A DNA stretch of 64,000 bases, from assembly GCA_001600695.1 (NCBI GenBank), contig BCKQ01000013.1:372001-436000 (forward strand), in the 5' to 3' direction. Under the pieces are notes generated by a model. The model ran no database searches, had not been told where the DNA came from, and saw only the letters and a program-made list of their open reading frames with translations. This DNA comes from Ascoidea asiatica. Taxonomy: Eukaryota; Ascomycota; Saccharomycetes; Ascoideales; Ascoideaceae. This document shows, in pieces, positions 1-9,508 of the stretch. Position 1 is the first letter of the stretch, and each line of letters opens with the position of its first letter. The translations under genes were made by a program, and so were the position numbers.

Positions 1-45
1 TTATATATGTTATATATTATTTATATATGATGTTTAGTTTATTTA

Positions 46-1317
46 CTATATAAGCTTATTTAAATAATTTGATCTTTCTCTACTTAATTTAAAAGCATCT
101 TTGATAGATTGTTCTGTGATTTCAGAACCACCACCAATTATATTTATGTAACTGAAAGTATTTTCATTTATATTTTTTGAATCACCAGTATTAATGATAT
201 TAATTCTTGAATAACATTCAGTTTCTTCAACATCTCCTTCTATATCAGCTAATAATTTTTGTTGTTTTAATTGAGAATTTTGAGAATTTTCAATATCAAT
301 AAATCCAAAAGTTGTTGAGAATAATTTTTTACTATTATTATTTAATTTTAATTTATAATTTTTTTTTGAATCACAAATTATTTGATTTTTTTGAGAATTT
401 GAAAAAAGATTATTATTTCTATTTTTTAATTTTGAGGAATTACTTGAATTTTGATTTGTATTTGAAATTGAATTTTTATTTAAATTTGAAATTAAAGCAT
501 TATGTTCATTAATATAAACATTTGGTAAATTTAAATTATTTAAAGCTTTAATAATACTTAACCAAATTAAATCAAATAATGGACCATCTCTTGAAATTAT
601 TTGAATATGAGCATATAAAATAAAAGAATAATTTTCTTTTGGTTTAAATTCTTTTAATAGATCATTGTTAGTATTATCATTATCATTATCAAAATCATAA
701 ATTATTATTTCTTCATTTTTTTCATTTATTGTTTTTATACCAATATTTATATCTAAATTTTTTTTTGGAATTAATTTTGAAACTAAAATTGATTCATATA
801 ATTTTTGAGATAAAGTCATTTCTTCAATAGTTGGAGCACCAACTCTACCTTTTGAAATATCAATTATTGGATAAATTGAAGTATAATTATTTAAATCATT
901 ATTTAGATCATTATTTGAATCAGTATTTGATTCTTGATTTGAATTATTAATTAAATCTTTATAAATTTCATTATATTCTTTATTATTTGATAATAAATTT
1001 TTATCATTAGTTTTAATATTTTCATTAATTCCAGCAGTTATTGTACAAATTATATTTGTATTACCATTTTTTATAATAGATTTAGATAAAATTGAAGAAT
1101 TTAAATTATTTTTATTATTTTTATTATTATTATCATTTTCTTGTATTAATAAAGATTTAAATTCATTAAAAGATCTTAAAGAAGGTCTTAAATTTAAATT
1201 TAAATAACGTTGAAATAATAAATCTGGAGCTATTTTTGAAAGAACTTCAGGAGTAAAAGCCATTGGCTTTAGTATTATTTCTTCTTTTTCTTCTTCAATA
1301 TCCATTTTTTCTGTCAT
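46..1317 (-). CDS. RRP43: Exosome core subunit Rrp43 (RNase PH-like)
   Basis: 423-residue protein matching yeast Rrp43, a catalytically inactive RNase PH-like subunit of the six-member ring of the RNA exosome, which processes and degrades RNA in nucleus and cytoplasm. Seen directly: the N-terminal block around residues 20-55 (FTPEVLSKIAPDLLFQRYLN, then an LRPSLRSFNEF stretch), the family signature GRVGAPTIEEMTLSQKL near residue 158, the segment SRDGPLFDLIWLSIIKAL, and the C-terminal IIGGGSEIT block followed by LSRERSNYL. S. cerevisiae Rrp43 is 394 residues; the excess here comes from Asn-rich insertions (around residues 60-75 and 125-145, and 285-325). The reading frame is open throughout and the ATG at 1317 precedes an acidic leader as in orthologs. 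It is transcribed divergently from REX2. Assignment is confident; low-complexity insertions are typical of AT-biased yeast proteins. Confidence 0.95.
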   Translation of the reverse strand: MTEKMDIEEEKEEIILKPMAFTPEVLSKIAPDLLFQRYLNLNLRPSLRSFNEFKSLLIQENDNNNKNNKNNLNSSILSKSIIKNGNTNIICTITAGINENIKTNDKNLLSNNKEYNEIYKDLINNSNQESNTDSNNDLNNDLNNYTSIYPIIDISKGRVGAPTIEEMTLSQKLYESILVSKLIPKKNLDINIGIKTINEKNEEIIIYDFDNDNDNTNNDLLKEFKPKENYSFILYAHIQIISRDGPLFDLIWLSIIKALNNLNLPNVYINEHNALISNLNKNSISNTNQNSSNSSKLKNRNNNLFSNSQKNQIICDSKKNYKLKLNNNSKKLFSTTFGFIDIENSQNSQLKQQKLLADIEGDVEETECYSRINIINTGDSKNINENTFSYINIIGGGSEITEQSIKDAFKLSRERSNYLNKLI

Positions 1318-1823
1318 TTTCTTTAATTGGTGAATGAATATAATTTTTATTTAATTTGATATTGATAAATTGATAATTATTTCAATAATATCTTAATATT
1401 TTAGTATTTTAATATTTTAATATTTTCTATATTCTTTTTTTTTTTTTGAAATATTCCAGCACGTGACTTTGAAGGAAACGCATGAGAAAAAAATGCGTGA
1501 AGATCAGAGACAGAAGAAAGAGTAATAAACAGTAAATAAACTTAGTTCAAGAAGAGAAACTATTGAAATATTCTGATTTTAAGAAATGAAGTTGTATTTA
1601 TTTATTGAATAAGGAAATGTTTAATTTATTAATGAAGATTAGGAAAGAATATATGGAAATTGAATGAATATGATAAGAATAATGATTATATATAAATGGA
1701 CATGATTTCATGATTTCATGATTTCTATAGTTTTTAGATTGGAATATATTATTATATTTTTACCGGTAGAATAGATTGAATAATAAATAATAATAAATAA
1801 AATAAAATTAAAATAAAATTAAA
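1318..1823. promoter_or_regulatory. Divergent promoter region between RRP43 and REX2
   Basis: 506-bp AT-rich intergenic stretch separating two divergently transcribed genes. It contains poly(T) tracts (near 1435-1447) and one GCACGTGAC site at 1459-1467, which fits the Cbf1/bHLH E-box CACGTG. A/T tracts of this type act as nucleosome-poor promoter elements in yeasts; that role here is inferred. Confidence 0.5.
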
Positions 1824-2579
1824 ATGGATTGTGGAAAGAATTATTCAATTAATGGTAACATTTTAAGTTACAAATGTAAAAAAGTTTCAATGTTAGATAA
1901 AAGTATTATTTATGATAAAATTAAAAATATAAATTTATATGAAAGCAAAAATAAAGATTATAGACCAATAGTTTGGATTGATTGTGAGATGAGTGGATTA
2001 AATATTGAAAAAGATAAAATTTTAGAAATTTCATGTATTATTACAGATGGAGATTTAAATATTATTGATCCAATTGGATTTGAATCAGTTATTCATTATT
2101 CAAAAGATTTTTTAGATAATAATTTAGATAATTGGTGTAAAAATCAACATGGTAAAAGTGGATTAATTGATAAAGTTATTTTAAGTAAAAAAAGTTTAGA
2201 AGAAGTTGAAATTGAATTATTTAATTATATTAAAATTTTCTTAAAAATTCCACAAATTGGAATTATTGCAGGTAATTCAATTAATAATGATAAAAATTTT
2301 ATGATTAAAGAATTTCCAAAAATTATTAATTATTTATCATATAGAATTTTGGATGTTAGTTCAATTATGGAAATTGGATTTAGACATAATAATGACTTAA
2401 TGTCTTGTCAACCAAGAAAAGGTAATTCACATAAATCTATGGAAGATATTATGGAAAGTATTATTCAATTAAGATTTTATAGAGATTATTATTTTAGAAG
2501 TAGAGAAGAAACTAGAAATGTTGTTGATAGATTTAATAGAATTAAGAGAAACAATGATTTTGCTCATTTCTATACTTAA
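1824..2579 (+). CDS. REX2: Oligoribonuclease / RNA exonuclease Rex2 (DEDDh family)
   Basis: 251-residue 3'-5' exonuclease of the DEDDh superfamily, ortholog of yeast Rex2 (Ynt20), a mitochondrial oligoribonuclease that also helps trim small nuclear RNAs. All catalytic residues are visible: D53 and E55 in WIDCEMSGLN, D156 in GNSINNDKNFM, H203 and D208 in NSHKSMEDIMESI. Other family blocks are LEISCIITDGDLN (residues 67-79), NWCKNQHGKSGL (103-114) and EFPKIINYLSYRILDVSS (163-180). S. cerevisiae Rex2 is 269 residues, so this is full length. The ~48-residue N-terminal extension ahead of the domain is Lys/Asn/Ser-rich and could serve as a mitochondrial targeting sequence, although the first residues (MDCGKN) are not a typical presequence. 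Divergent from RRP43, and same strand as the phosphate transporter downstream. Confidence 0.94.
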   Translation: MDCGKNYSINGNILSYKCKKVSMLDKSIIYDKIKNINLYESKNKDYRPIVWIDCEMSGLNIEKDKILEISCIITDGDLNIIDPIGFESVIHYSKDFLDNNLDNWCKNQHGKSGLIDKVILSKKSLEEVEIELFNYIKIFLKIPQIGIIAGNSINNDKNFMIKEFPKIINYLSYRILDVSSIMEIGFRHNNDLMSCQPRKGNSHKSMEDIMESIIQLRFYRDYYFRSREETRNVVDRFNRIKRNNDFAHFYT

Positions 2580-3816
2580 AAGATCTTATCTTCTTATACA
2601 GTTCAACTATTATCCTGTTGTTATTCAGTTGTTATTCAGTTGTTATTTAGTTATTATCCTGTTATTTCATTATCTTTATATAAGTAATACCAATGGATTA
2701 AACTAAAGCAACATTAAAGTAAAGCATCCTAAAAAATGGAGCCATAGAAGCACGTGCAAAAGTAGGTTTTCCAAGCAGCAGGTGGAAGTTTCCGCTGCGT
2801 TAAATCTGCAGACAGTACATAAAGTCCGTACACGTGGTAAACCCAGACACGTGTGACTTGCACGTGTGTCTCCACAATTGAAGTACTGGAAGAGCCCCGG
2901 AAGAAGAAAAACAGCGTAGGAGCATACACCGCAGTGGTCATTGGCAGGGGAGTCGTGTGAGCAGAGACTCGATTCGGCGGGATTCGAGTCCACGCGATGG
3001 GCCTGGCTGGTTTGGGGCTGGATCAGGAGGCGAAGACAGTGTTTGACAGTGTTTGACAGTGTTTGTGTGGCGTTAAGTGGCGTTGAGTGGCGAGCGCAAA
3101 GCCCAGCAGCAGAGGCAGAAGCAGAAGCAGCAGAAACAGCAGAAGCTGCGTGCAAACGGGTGGCACTCGGTGGAACTGGCGCTTTCACTTCGCTTGTTGT
3201 ATGCATATGGCAAAAGATAATGGAATATCATAATATTATATATAATATGATATATTATGATATATAATGTATAAAGTAGATAGAATATAAAGATAATATA
3301 AAGATAATAGACAATAGTACAATAGATAATAAAGATAAAGATAAAGATAAACGATAAAAGATCAGTGAAGAGAAGACATAATAAGAAAACATCATAATCA
3401 TTAGATTTACAACACTTTATTTCACTTCTTTCCTCGTCGGTTCATATCATATCATATCATATCATATTATATCATATCATATCATATCATATCACCTTCA
3501 ATATCAATTTTCAACAACTTTAAAGATCTTCTTGAAATGAAACATACATAAACAACTATAAAAATAGCCAAAAACCTTTCAAAAATACACTTAATTTCAT
3601 TGTGCTTATCTTCTTTCAAGACTTATTTCTATATTCTGTATTCTTTATTTTCACTTACATATCTTCATTTCACTTCACTTCACTTTATTTCATTTCATTT
3701 CAGATCATATAATATCATTTCACTTCATTTTATCTTATTTTTTATTCACTTAATTCATTTAATGAAATCAAAAAGAACAATAAAATAAAAAAATTGATTA
3801 AAATCGAAAAAAAAAA
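2580..3816. other. Intergenic region with GC-rich island and microsatellites
   Basis: 1.24 kb between REX2 and the phosphate transporter. Bases about 2740-3200 form an island much richer in G+C than anything around it. It has open frames on both strands, but their products are low-complexity (Ala/Ser, Cys-rich) without a recognisable domain, so I do not call a gene. Inside it are a short tandem repeat of GTTTGACA (about 3040-3065), AAGTGGCGTTGAGTGGCG at about 3075, GCAGAA repeats near 3115-3145, and an inverted repeat with GACTCGA and TCGAGTC arms at 2966-2990. Further right are a GATAAA run (3310-3355) and an ATCAT pentamer run (about 3446-3494), both pure AT-type microsatellites in the transporter 5' region. 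Confidence 0.6.
2751..2866. promoter_or_regulatory. Cluster of four CACGTG E-boxes upstream of the phosphate transporter
   Basis: CACGTG occurs at 2751-2756, 2831-2836, 2848-2853 and 2861-2866, four times in 116 bp. The second copy reads CACGTGG, the high-affinity form bound by the phosphate-starvation regulator Pho4; Cbf1 binds the same core. The cluster lies about 950-1070 bp before the ATG of an SPX-domain phosphate transporter. Direct observation: the sites. Known: Pho4 regulates phosphate genes through this motif. Inference: phosphate-responsive control of the transporter, and possibly of REX2 on the other side; the distance is long for a yeast promoter. Confidence 0.5.
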
Positions 3817-6714
3817 ATGAAATTTTCTCATTCTTTAAAATTTAATGCTGTTCCTGAATGGTCTTCAAAATATTTATCATATTCTTCTTTAAAAAAATTA
3901 ATTTATAATTTACAAAGAGAATCTTTATTAAATTCTTCTCCAAACTCTTCTTCAAATGATTTAAATCATTCAATTACTCAAATTAATTCAAATCATGAAA
4001 ATACTTCTCTTTTAAATAATACTAACAATAATAATGATAATTATAATAATAATAATGATAATGATATTAATAAAAAAAAATCTCCAGAAGATATTTTTAA
4101 AAATGTTTTAGATGAAGAATTAATTAAAATTAATAATTTTTATAAAGAAAAAGAATCTTCTTTATTTAATGATTCTGATACTTTAATTAATGATATTAAT
4201 GATTATTTAAATAAATTAAATTTAAAAAAAATTAAATTAAAAGAAAGAAATAATATCTCCAATACTAATAATAATAATAATATTAATAATAATAATAATA
4301 ATAATAATGTAAATAATAATATAATTAATAATAATCAACAACAAAGATCAAACTTAAATTCAATTTCAAATTCTCCTATAAATAATGATTTATCAACATC
4401 TCCTTCTCTTTTAAACTTAAATAAATTATCAAAAGAAAGAGAAATTAAATTATCTTCAAAAATTCCTTCTGTTACTTTTGATGATTCTTTTGAAAATTTA
4501 ATTCAAGATTATGAATCAAATAAATTTTCAAAATTAAAAACAAGTTTAAATTCATATTCAAATTCAAATTCAAATTCAAATTCAAAACAAATTTTAAATT
4601 CAATTCCTCATACAAATTCAAATGATAATATTTCAATATCTTCTTCAACTATTTTAAATGATATTAATGATCCATTTTTAATATTATCTGATTTAAGAAT
4701 AACTTTGAAAAAAAGATGTATATTATTATATACTTCTTTAAATGAATTAAATTCTTTTATTGAATTAAATAAAACTGGTTATAATAAAATTTTAAAAAAA
4801 TTTGATAAATCTTTAAATTCAAATTTAAAAAAAACTTATTTAAATTCAAATTTTTTTAAAAATTCTTATATTTTTAAACAATTAACTTCAAAAATTTTAA
4901 ATAATTATATTAATAAAATTATTTCAAATTATTCTTTAATTTCAACTAATGGTGATTTTAAATTAAGTAAAAATGAATTAAAATTACATTTAAGAGAACA
5001 TTTAATTTGGGAAAGAAATACTGTTTGGAGAGATATGATTGGTATCGAAAGAAAAACTCAAGCAACAACTGCTAATAATAAAATTCCATTTAATTTTAAA
5101 TTTCATAATTTTTTAACTAATAGTAATAATAATAATAATGATAATGATGATGATGAACTTAATGTAACTAATAATTTTCATTATGGCACAACTTCAAATA
5201 ATAATTTGAATAATACTGATCAATTTTCAAATGATATAAATGAATTAATTGAATTTAAAAATTTAAATCAAGTTTCTGAAATTTTTTTAAAAGATTTATT
5301 AAAATTTTTATTTACTGGAAATTCATTAAAATTAATTATTATTACTTCAATTACAATAATTTTATTAAATTTTTCTCCCTTTGAAGAAGTTGAACAAAAA
5401 AATTGTTTTGCATTATTAATTTGTTCTTCTTTGTTATGGGCAACTGAAGCAATGCCATTATTTGTAACTTCAATTTTAATTCCTTTATTAATAATTATTT
5501 TAAAAGTTTTAAAAAATGAAAATGGTGAACCAATGACTGCTGTTGATTCTTCAAAATATATTTTTAGTACAATGTGGTCAAGTGTTATAATGATATTATT
5601 AGGTGGATTTTCTCTAGCTGCCGCCTTATCTAAATATTCAATAACTAAAATTGTTTCAACTTATGTTTTATCTCAAGCTGGTACTAATCCAAAAATCGTT
5701 TTATTAACCATAATGTTTGTAGCTCTATTTGTTGCAATGTGGGTAAGTAATGTGGCTTCTCCAGTTTTATGTTATTCAATTGTTCAACCTTTATTGAGAA
5801 CTTTACCTCCAAATTCTCAATTTGCTAAAGCATTAATATTAGGTATTGCTTTTGCTTCTAATATTGGTGGGATGGCATCTCCTATTGCTTCTCCCCAAAA
5901 TATTATTGCTATTGAATCAATGGATCCTGCTCCAACATGGGGTCAGTGGTTCGTAATTTCTTTACCAGTTTCAATTTTATCTGTTGTTATGATTTGGATT
6001 GTGTTGCTTATAACTTTTCCAGATGAAAAGGGTAAACGTACAAAACTAGTTCAAATTAGAGTTGTTGATGAAAAATTTAGTTTTGTTCAATGGTATATTA
6101 CTATAGTTTCTGTTGGTACTATATTATTATGGTGCTTGGCTCATCAACTAGAATCATTCTTTGGTGAAATGGGTGCAATTGCCATAATTCCTATGGTTTT
6201 ATTTTTTGGTACAGGACTTTTGACCTCCGAAGACTTCAATAACTTTCTTTGGACTATTGTAATGCTTGCAATGGGTGGTATAGCGTTAGGGAAAGCAGTT
6301 TCGTCTTCAGGACTATTATCAACCATTGCCCTTACCATTCAATACTCAGTGAAAGATTTTCCTCTCTATGGTATATGTTTAATTTTTGGACTATTAATTT
6401 TAGTTGTTGCTACTTTTGTGTCACATACTGTTGCTGCTTTAATTATTTTGCCATTAGTTAAGGAAATTGGAAATTCATTGCCTGAACCACATTCTAGGTT
6501 ATTGGTCATGATTTGTGCTCTTTTATGCTCAGGTGCAATGGGATTACCCACTTCTGGTTTCCCAAATGTGACTGCCATATGTATGACTGATGATCTAGGC
6601 AAACCATATTTAAGTGTATCGACCTTCATCACTAGAGGTGTGCCAATATCCTTTTTTACATATACAATTGTGGTGACAGTAGGTTATTCTATTATGAGAA
6701 TAATTAGTTTTTAA
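3817..6714 (+). CDS. SPX-domain low-affinity phosphate transporter (Pho87/Pho90/Pho91 family)
   Basis: 965-residue plasma- or vacuolar-membrane phosphate transporter. The N-terminus MKFSHSLKFNAVPEWSSKYL is the diagnostic start of an SPX domain, which senses inositol pyrophosphates; the SPX core continues with an LNELNSFIELNKTGYNKILK block near residues 307-330. The two halves of the domain are separated by long Asn/Ser-rich insertions (about residues 45-90, 145-200 and 240-275). From about residue 505 a dozen hydrophobic segments form a DASS/CitMHS-type permease with signatures SNVASPVLCYSIVQPLL, FASNIGGMASPIASPQN, FVSHTVAALIILPLV and GLPTSGFPNVTAICMTDD. S. cerevisiae Pho87, Pho90 and Pho91 are 923, 881 and 894 residues. 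Pho87/Pho90 act at the plasma membrane and Pho91 at the vacuole; by eye I cannot decide which paralog this is, though RRP43 lies two genes away as it does from PHO87 in S. cerevisiae. Start chosen because it begins exactly at the SPX motif. Confidence 0.93.
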   Translation: MKFSHSLKFNAVPEWSSKYLSYSSLKKLIYNLQRESLLNSSPNSSSNDLNHSITQINSNHENTSLLNNTNNNNDNYNNNNDNDINKKKSPEDIFKNVLDEELIKINNFYKEKESSLFNDSDTLINDINDYLNKLNLKKIKLKERNNISNTNNNNNINNNNNNNNVNNNIINNNQQQRSNLNSISNSPINNDLSTSPSLLNLNKLSKEREIKLSSKIPSVTFDDSFENLIQDYESNKFSKLKTSLNSYSNSNSNSNSKQILNSIPHTNSNDNISISSSTILNDINDPFLILSDLRITLKKRCILLYTSLNELNSFIELNKTGYNKILKKFDKSLNSNLKKTYLNSNFFKNSYIFKQLTSKILNNYINKIISNYSLISTNGDFKLSKNELKLHLREHLIWERNTVWRDMIGIERKTQATTANNKIPFNFKFHNFLTNSNNNNNDNDDDELNVTNNFHYGTTSNNNLNNTDQFSNDINELIEFKNLNQVSEIFLKDLLKFLFTGNSLKLIIITSITIILLNFSPFEEVEQKNCFALLICSSLLWATEAMPLFVTSILIPLLIIILKVLKNENGEPMTAVDSSKYIFSTMWSSVIMILLGGFSLAAALSKYSITKIVSTYVLSQAGTNPKIVLLTIMFVALFVAMWVSNVASPVLCYSIVQPLLRTLPPNSQFAKALILGIAFASNIGGMASPIASPQNIIAIESMDPAPTWGQWFVISLPVSILSVVMIWIVLLITFPDEKGKRTKLVQIRVVDEKFSFVQWYITIVSVGTILLWCLAHQLESFFGEMGAIAIIPMVLFFGTGLLTSEDFNNFLWTIVMLAMGGIALGKAVSSSGLLSTIALTIQYSVKDFPLYGICLIFGLLILVVATFVSHTVAALIILPLVKEIGNSLPEPHSRLLVMICALLCSGAMGLPTSGFPNVTAICMTDDLGKPYLSVSTFITRGVPISFFTYTIVVTVGYSIMRIISF

Positions 6715-7348
6715 TTTCAACATTTGTTTTACTTTTGAATTTTTATGATTATCATTTTTATAAATGTTTGTATTTTCCTATAGACTTTCATTATTTCTCT
6801 TTTATAACTTCCTATTTTTTTAAGGTGAGAAACTACTTTCCCTAATTTAATAATTTGAGAAGCCGGTAGAAACTAACTACTATATCATTATTTTTTTAGA
6901 TTGTATCTTTTATCAATGCATTTTCATTTTTTCAAAATCATACAAATGCGACTTTCACTCTATGGGCAATTAATATCAATATTCTGTTATTTTCAAAATG
7001 CCTATTCACTACTTTTCCAATGTAAAATTCGCTTTAAAAATCAAGGTTTATCTATTAAGAAGAAAACAAATTTAAAAGTATTAAGGTATAAAATAAGTAA
7101 CTAAAGGTTTAAGAGACATCCAAAGAGTGACACCAGAAACGAATCAATGAAATATAAAAAAGAAAAAATTTTGCAGCCAAAAAAGTTTCATAAACAAAAA
7201 ATGTATCATAACGGTAAAAAAAAATCTTGAAAAGAAAATAATATAATAAAAAATAGTCGTCACTCATTGTGTTATTAACGAAAGCTTTCAACAGCATGAA
7301 ATAAATAAGAATTATCAAATCCAAAATAAAGAAAAGCTAATGTTTTCC
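6715..7348. other. Convergent intergenic region, no gene seen
   Basis: 634 bp between the 3' ends of the phosphate transporter (+) and RDS2 (-). AT-rich with T-rich runs consistent with transcription termination signals on both strands. Short open frames here give no domain and I regard them as chance. Confidence 0.6.
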
Positions 7349-9508
7349 TTAATGATTAACGGGAATAAAATTTCCAACTATGCAGCTGGGAATATTATAT
7401 CTATCTCTTCTAATTGTAAAGCTAAAGCAGCAAGATTTTTTTTTACGTCCATCCTTTGTTCTTAAATTGCAGCTTGTTAAGACAGCCTTTTGACCCTTAT
7501 CAAAAGCTATTGCTCCATATTTTTCCCAAAAATTGACAGCACTCTCTTCGCTCATTAACTCATAAATAGTTAATTTTCCCTTTTTCAAATCATCCGTATG
7601 AACTTCAACAAGACTTGCAAATTCTTTGTTGCCTCTATATATTTCCCCTGTTCTTCTCCAAAGACATGCAGGAATTGCCATACTTGTAAAAACTCTATCA
7701 TAATCTAATAACATGCGTTCAAAATTTTCTTCCACTATAACCAAATCTACATCTTTCAATGTTTTTGCGATAGCTCTAAATGCGGGTCTGAAAATACATA
7801 AAGGTTTTAAAATTCTTTGTCGGGATGACTGATTCATAAAATCGTCCATATAAGATTGCAACCTAGAGTAACCCTTTGCATAATTATATGGATGTAATAG
7901 ACCAGCTTCCAACTTTGCATTAATAACTTCTTTTAGTCTTTCTTCAGGAGAAATTTCAACTGAAGGATCAGCAGCTGTAAGAAAAAACTGATTTTTAAAA
8001 TTTTCATTTATTAAAGTTTGGCTTAACTTATTTTTTATTGAAGGCGAACTTTGTCTTTGATTCTCATTAGTAACTTCGTTTGTTTTATGAGAAACGATAC
8101 ACATATTACTAACTTTCTGTTCCTCCAATTTTGATATACCCGAAGGAACCAGACGTTTTTCATTGTTCAAACCATATTGAGGATTTGTTTTAGAATCTGT
8201 ATTTTGCTCTATATTAGAGCTGGAGTTATTAATACTAAACCCATCACTTGGCCTATTGAAATTATTTGATAAGCCAGGATCATCGATCATTTTTAAAAAT
8301 TCGTTAATAGAAGCAAATTCTGAATTGAGATGCTCAGAATAAAAGAAAGGCTGAAAAGAGTTTAAGTTACTAGAGATATTATCACTACTGTTGAGTATTC
8401 CTTTATAAGCGTATGAATTAAGGTAATTATCATTATTGTTATTACTATTATTTGAACATACATTAATGTTGTTTTCGGAATTACCGTTAAAGAACTCATT
8501 CAATAAACTATTGGGAACTAGATTATTGATCGAATTACTCTGATTGAAAGATTGATACTTTCCTGCAGTGGGATCCTGATTTAGAGTTCTAATAACTGAT
8601 TGACCCATGGGTAGACCCATTATTTGATTCACAGATATACTCTGCGATTGACTTGCCAATATTTTGTTTGATTGGTCGAATGACAGAATGAATGGTTGAC
8701 TTTCTGAAAAATGATCGATTGTAGACTCTTTAGAAATATCACCATCCATTAAGGTACTATCCTCATTCATATTAGACAAACCACTTTCATTCAATATATG
8801 TCGTTTTGAAGATCTGTTAGAGGTTCGAGAAGCATATAACCCATCTTGAGCATGTGAAGGACATATACCACCTGTATTTGACGCAAAGTTAATATTGCTT
8901 ACATTATGATTATCTTCTAATGAAGAGTCTAAATCAAGAGAAGGCGGGGCAGTTATAGTAGTAACAGACTGAGGTATGTTGAAAGTATTAGTTGGCTGAA
9001 TATTATCAGTAGATTTTTGAGTATAATCTTTTGGAACACCTTCATTAGTATTACTAATTTCGGTGATTACTTTTGAATTATTAGCAGTTTTATACAAAGT
9101 CATATCTTTAAAATCCGAATTTGAAAAAATCATTGATTTACTGTTACTCTTGATGAACGTCTTCTGTCTGGTACTAATTAACTCGTCATGACATAAATGC
9201 CCAATATTTCTTTTAAGACATCTTAAGCATGGCCTTTTATCTTCACATATCATATGGGATCTTCTACAATAAACACAAGCCATTTGCACTTTTCTTTTTT
9301 TCTTTTTAGAATTGCTTACGGATTTTCCCATGACTTTTGAAGTTTTGTCAGATTCTGACATTACAGCAGAATTGACTGAAAGAGATGATTTTAAATTTAA
9401 AGAGACACAAGATGTCAAGGATTTATCTGTAATCTTGAATTCTGAGATAATACTCTCATTTTTACTATCTTTGAAAAAGTCTAATCTTTTCATTTTTTTT
9501 TTGAGCAA
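7349..9508 (-). CDS. RDS2: Zn2Cys6 transcription factor Rds2 with PAS-like C-terminal domain
   Basis: 719-residue nuclear regulator. The binuclear zinc cluster is at residues 78-106 with C78, C81, C88, C94, C97 and C106 (CVYCRRSHMICEDKRPCLRC), preceded by a basic KKKKRK stretch. A second conserved block, EFASINEFLKMIDDPGLSN, sits mid-protein. The C-terminal ~210 residues match Rds2 closely: FFLTAADPSVEISPEERLKE, INAKLEAGLLHPYNYAKGYS, NQSSRQRILKPL, DYDRVFTSMAIPACL and the terminal RRDRYNIPSCIVGNFIP. This region has the PAS-like fold of the Rds2/Ert1 (AcuM/AcuK) family, which activates gluconeogenic genes such as PCK1 and FBP1 on non-fermentable carbon. S. cerevisiae Rds2 is 446 residues; the extra length is a Ser/Asn-rich linker. 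The closest relative Ert1 shares the architecture, but the C-terminal sequence favours Rds2. The ATG at 9508 and a second one five codons on (MKRLDFF) are both possible starts. Confidence 0.9.
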   Translation of the reverse strand: MLKKKMKRLDFFKDSKNESIISEFKITDKSLTSCVSLNLKSSLSVNSAVMSESDKTSKVMGKSVSNSKKKKRKVQMACVYCRRSHMICEDKRPCLRCLKRNIGHLCHDELISTRQKTFIKSNSKSMIFSNSDFKDMTLYKTANNSKVITEISNTNEGVPKDYTQKSTDNIQPTNTFNIPQSVTTITAPPSLDLDSSLEDNHNVSNINFASNTGGICPSHAQDGLYASRTSNRSSKRHILNESGLSNMNEDSTLMDGDISKESTIDHFSESQPFILSFDQSNKILASQSQSISVNQIMGLPMGQSVIRTLNQDPTAGKYQSFNQSNSINNLVPNSLLNEFFNGNSENNINVCSNNSNNNNDNYLNSYAYKGILNSSDNISSNLNSFQPFFYSEHLNSEFASINEFLKMIDDPGLSNNFNRPSDGFSINNSSSNIEQNTDSKTNPQYGLNNEKRLVPSGISKLEEQKVSNMCIVSHKTNEVTNENQRQSSPSIKNKLSQTLINENFKNQFFLTAADPSVEISPEERLKEVINAKLEAGLLHPYNYAKGYSRLQSYMDDFMNQSSRQRILKPLCIFRPAFRAIAKTLKDVDLVIVEENFERMLLDYDRVFTSMAIPACLWRRTGEIYRGNKEFASLVEVHTDDLKKGKLTIYELMSEESAVNFWEKYGAIAFDKGQKAVLTSCNLRTKDGRKKKSCCFSFTIRRDRYNIPSCIVGNFIPVNH

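Noticed and set aside
2703-3206. 167-codon open frame on the minus strand of the GC island (and an overlapping plus-strand one)
   Set aside because: Product is low-complexity Ala/Ser/Cys with no domain, and open frames on both strands are expected where G+C is high; no promoter logic supports it.
6144-6632. Open frames antisense to the phosphate transporter
   Set aside because: They mirror the transporter coding sequence and have no independent support.
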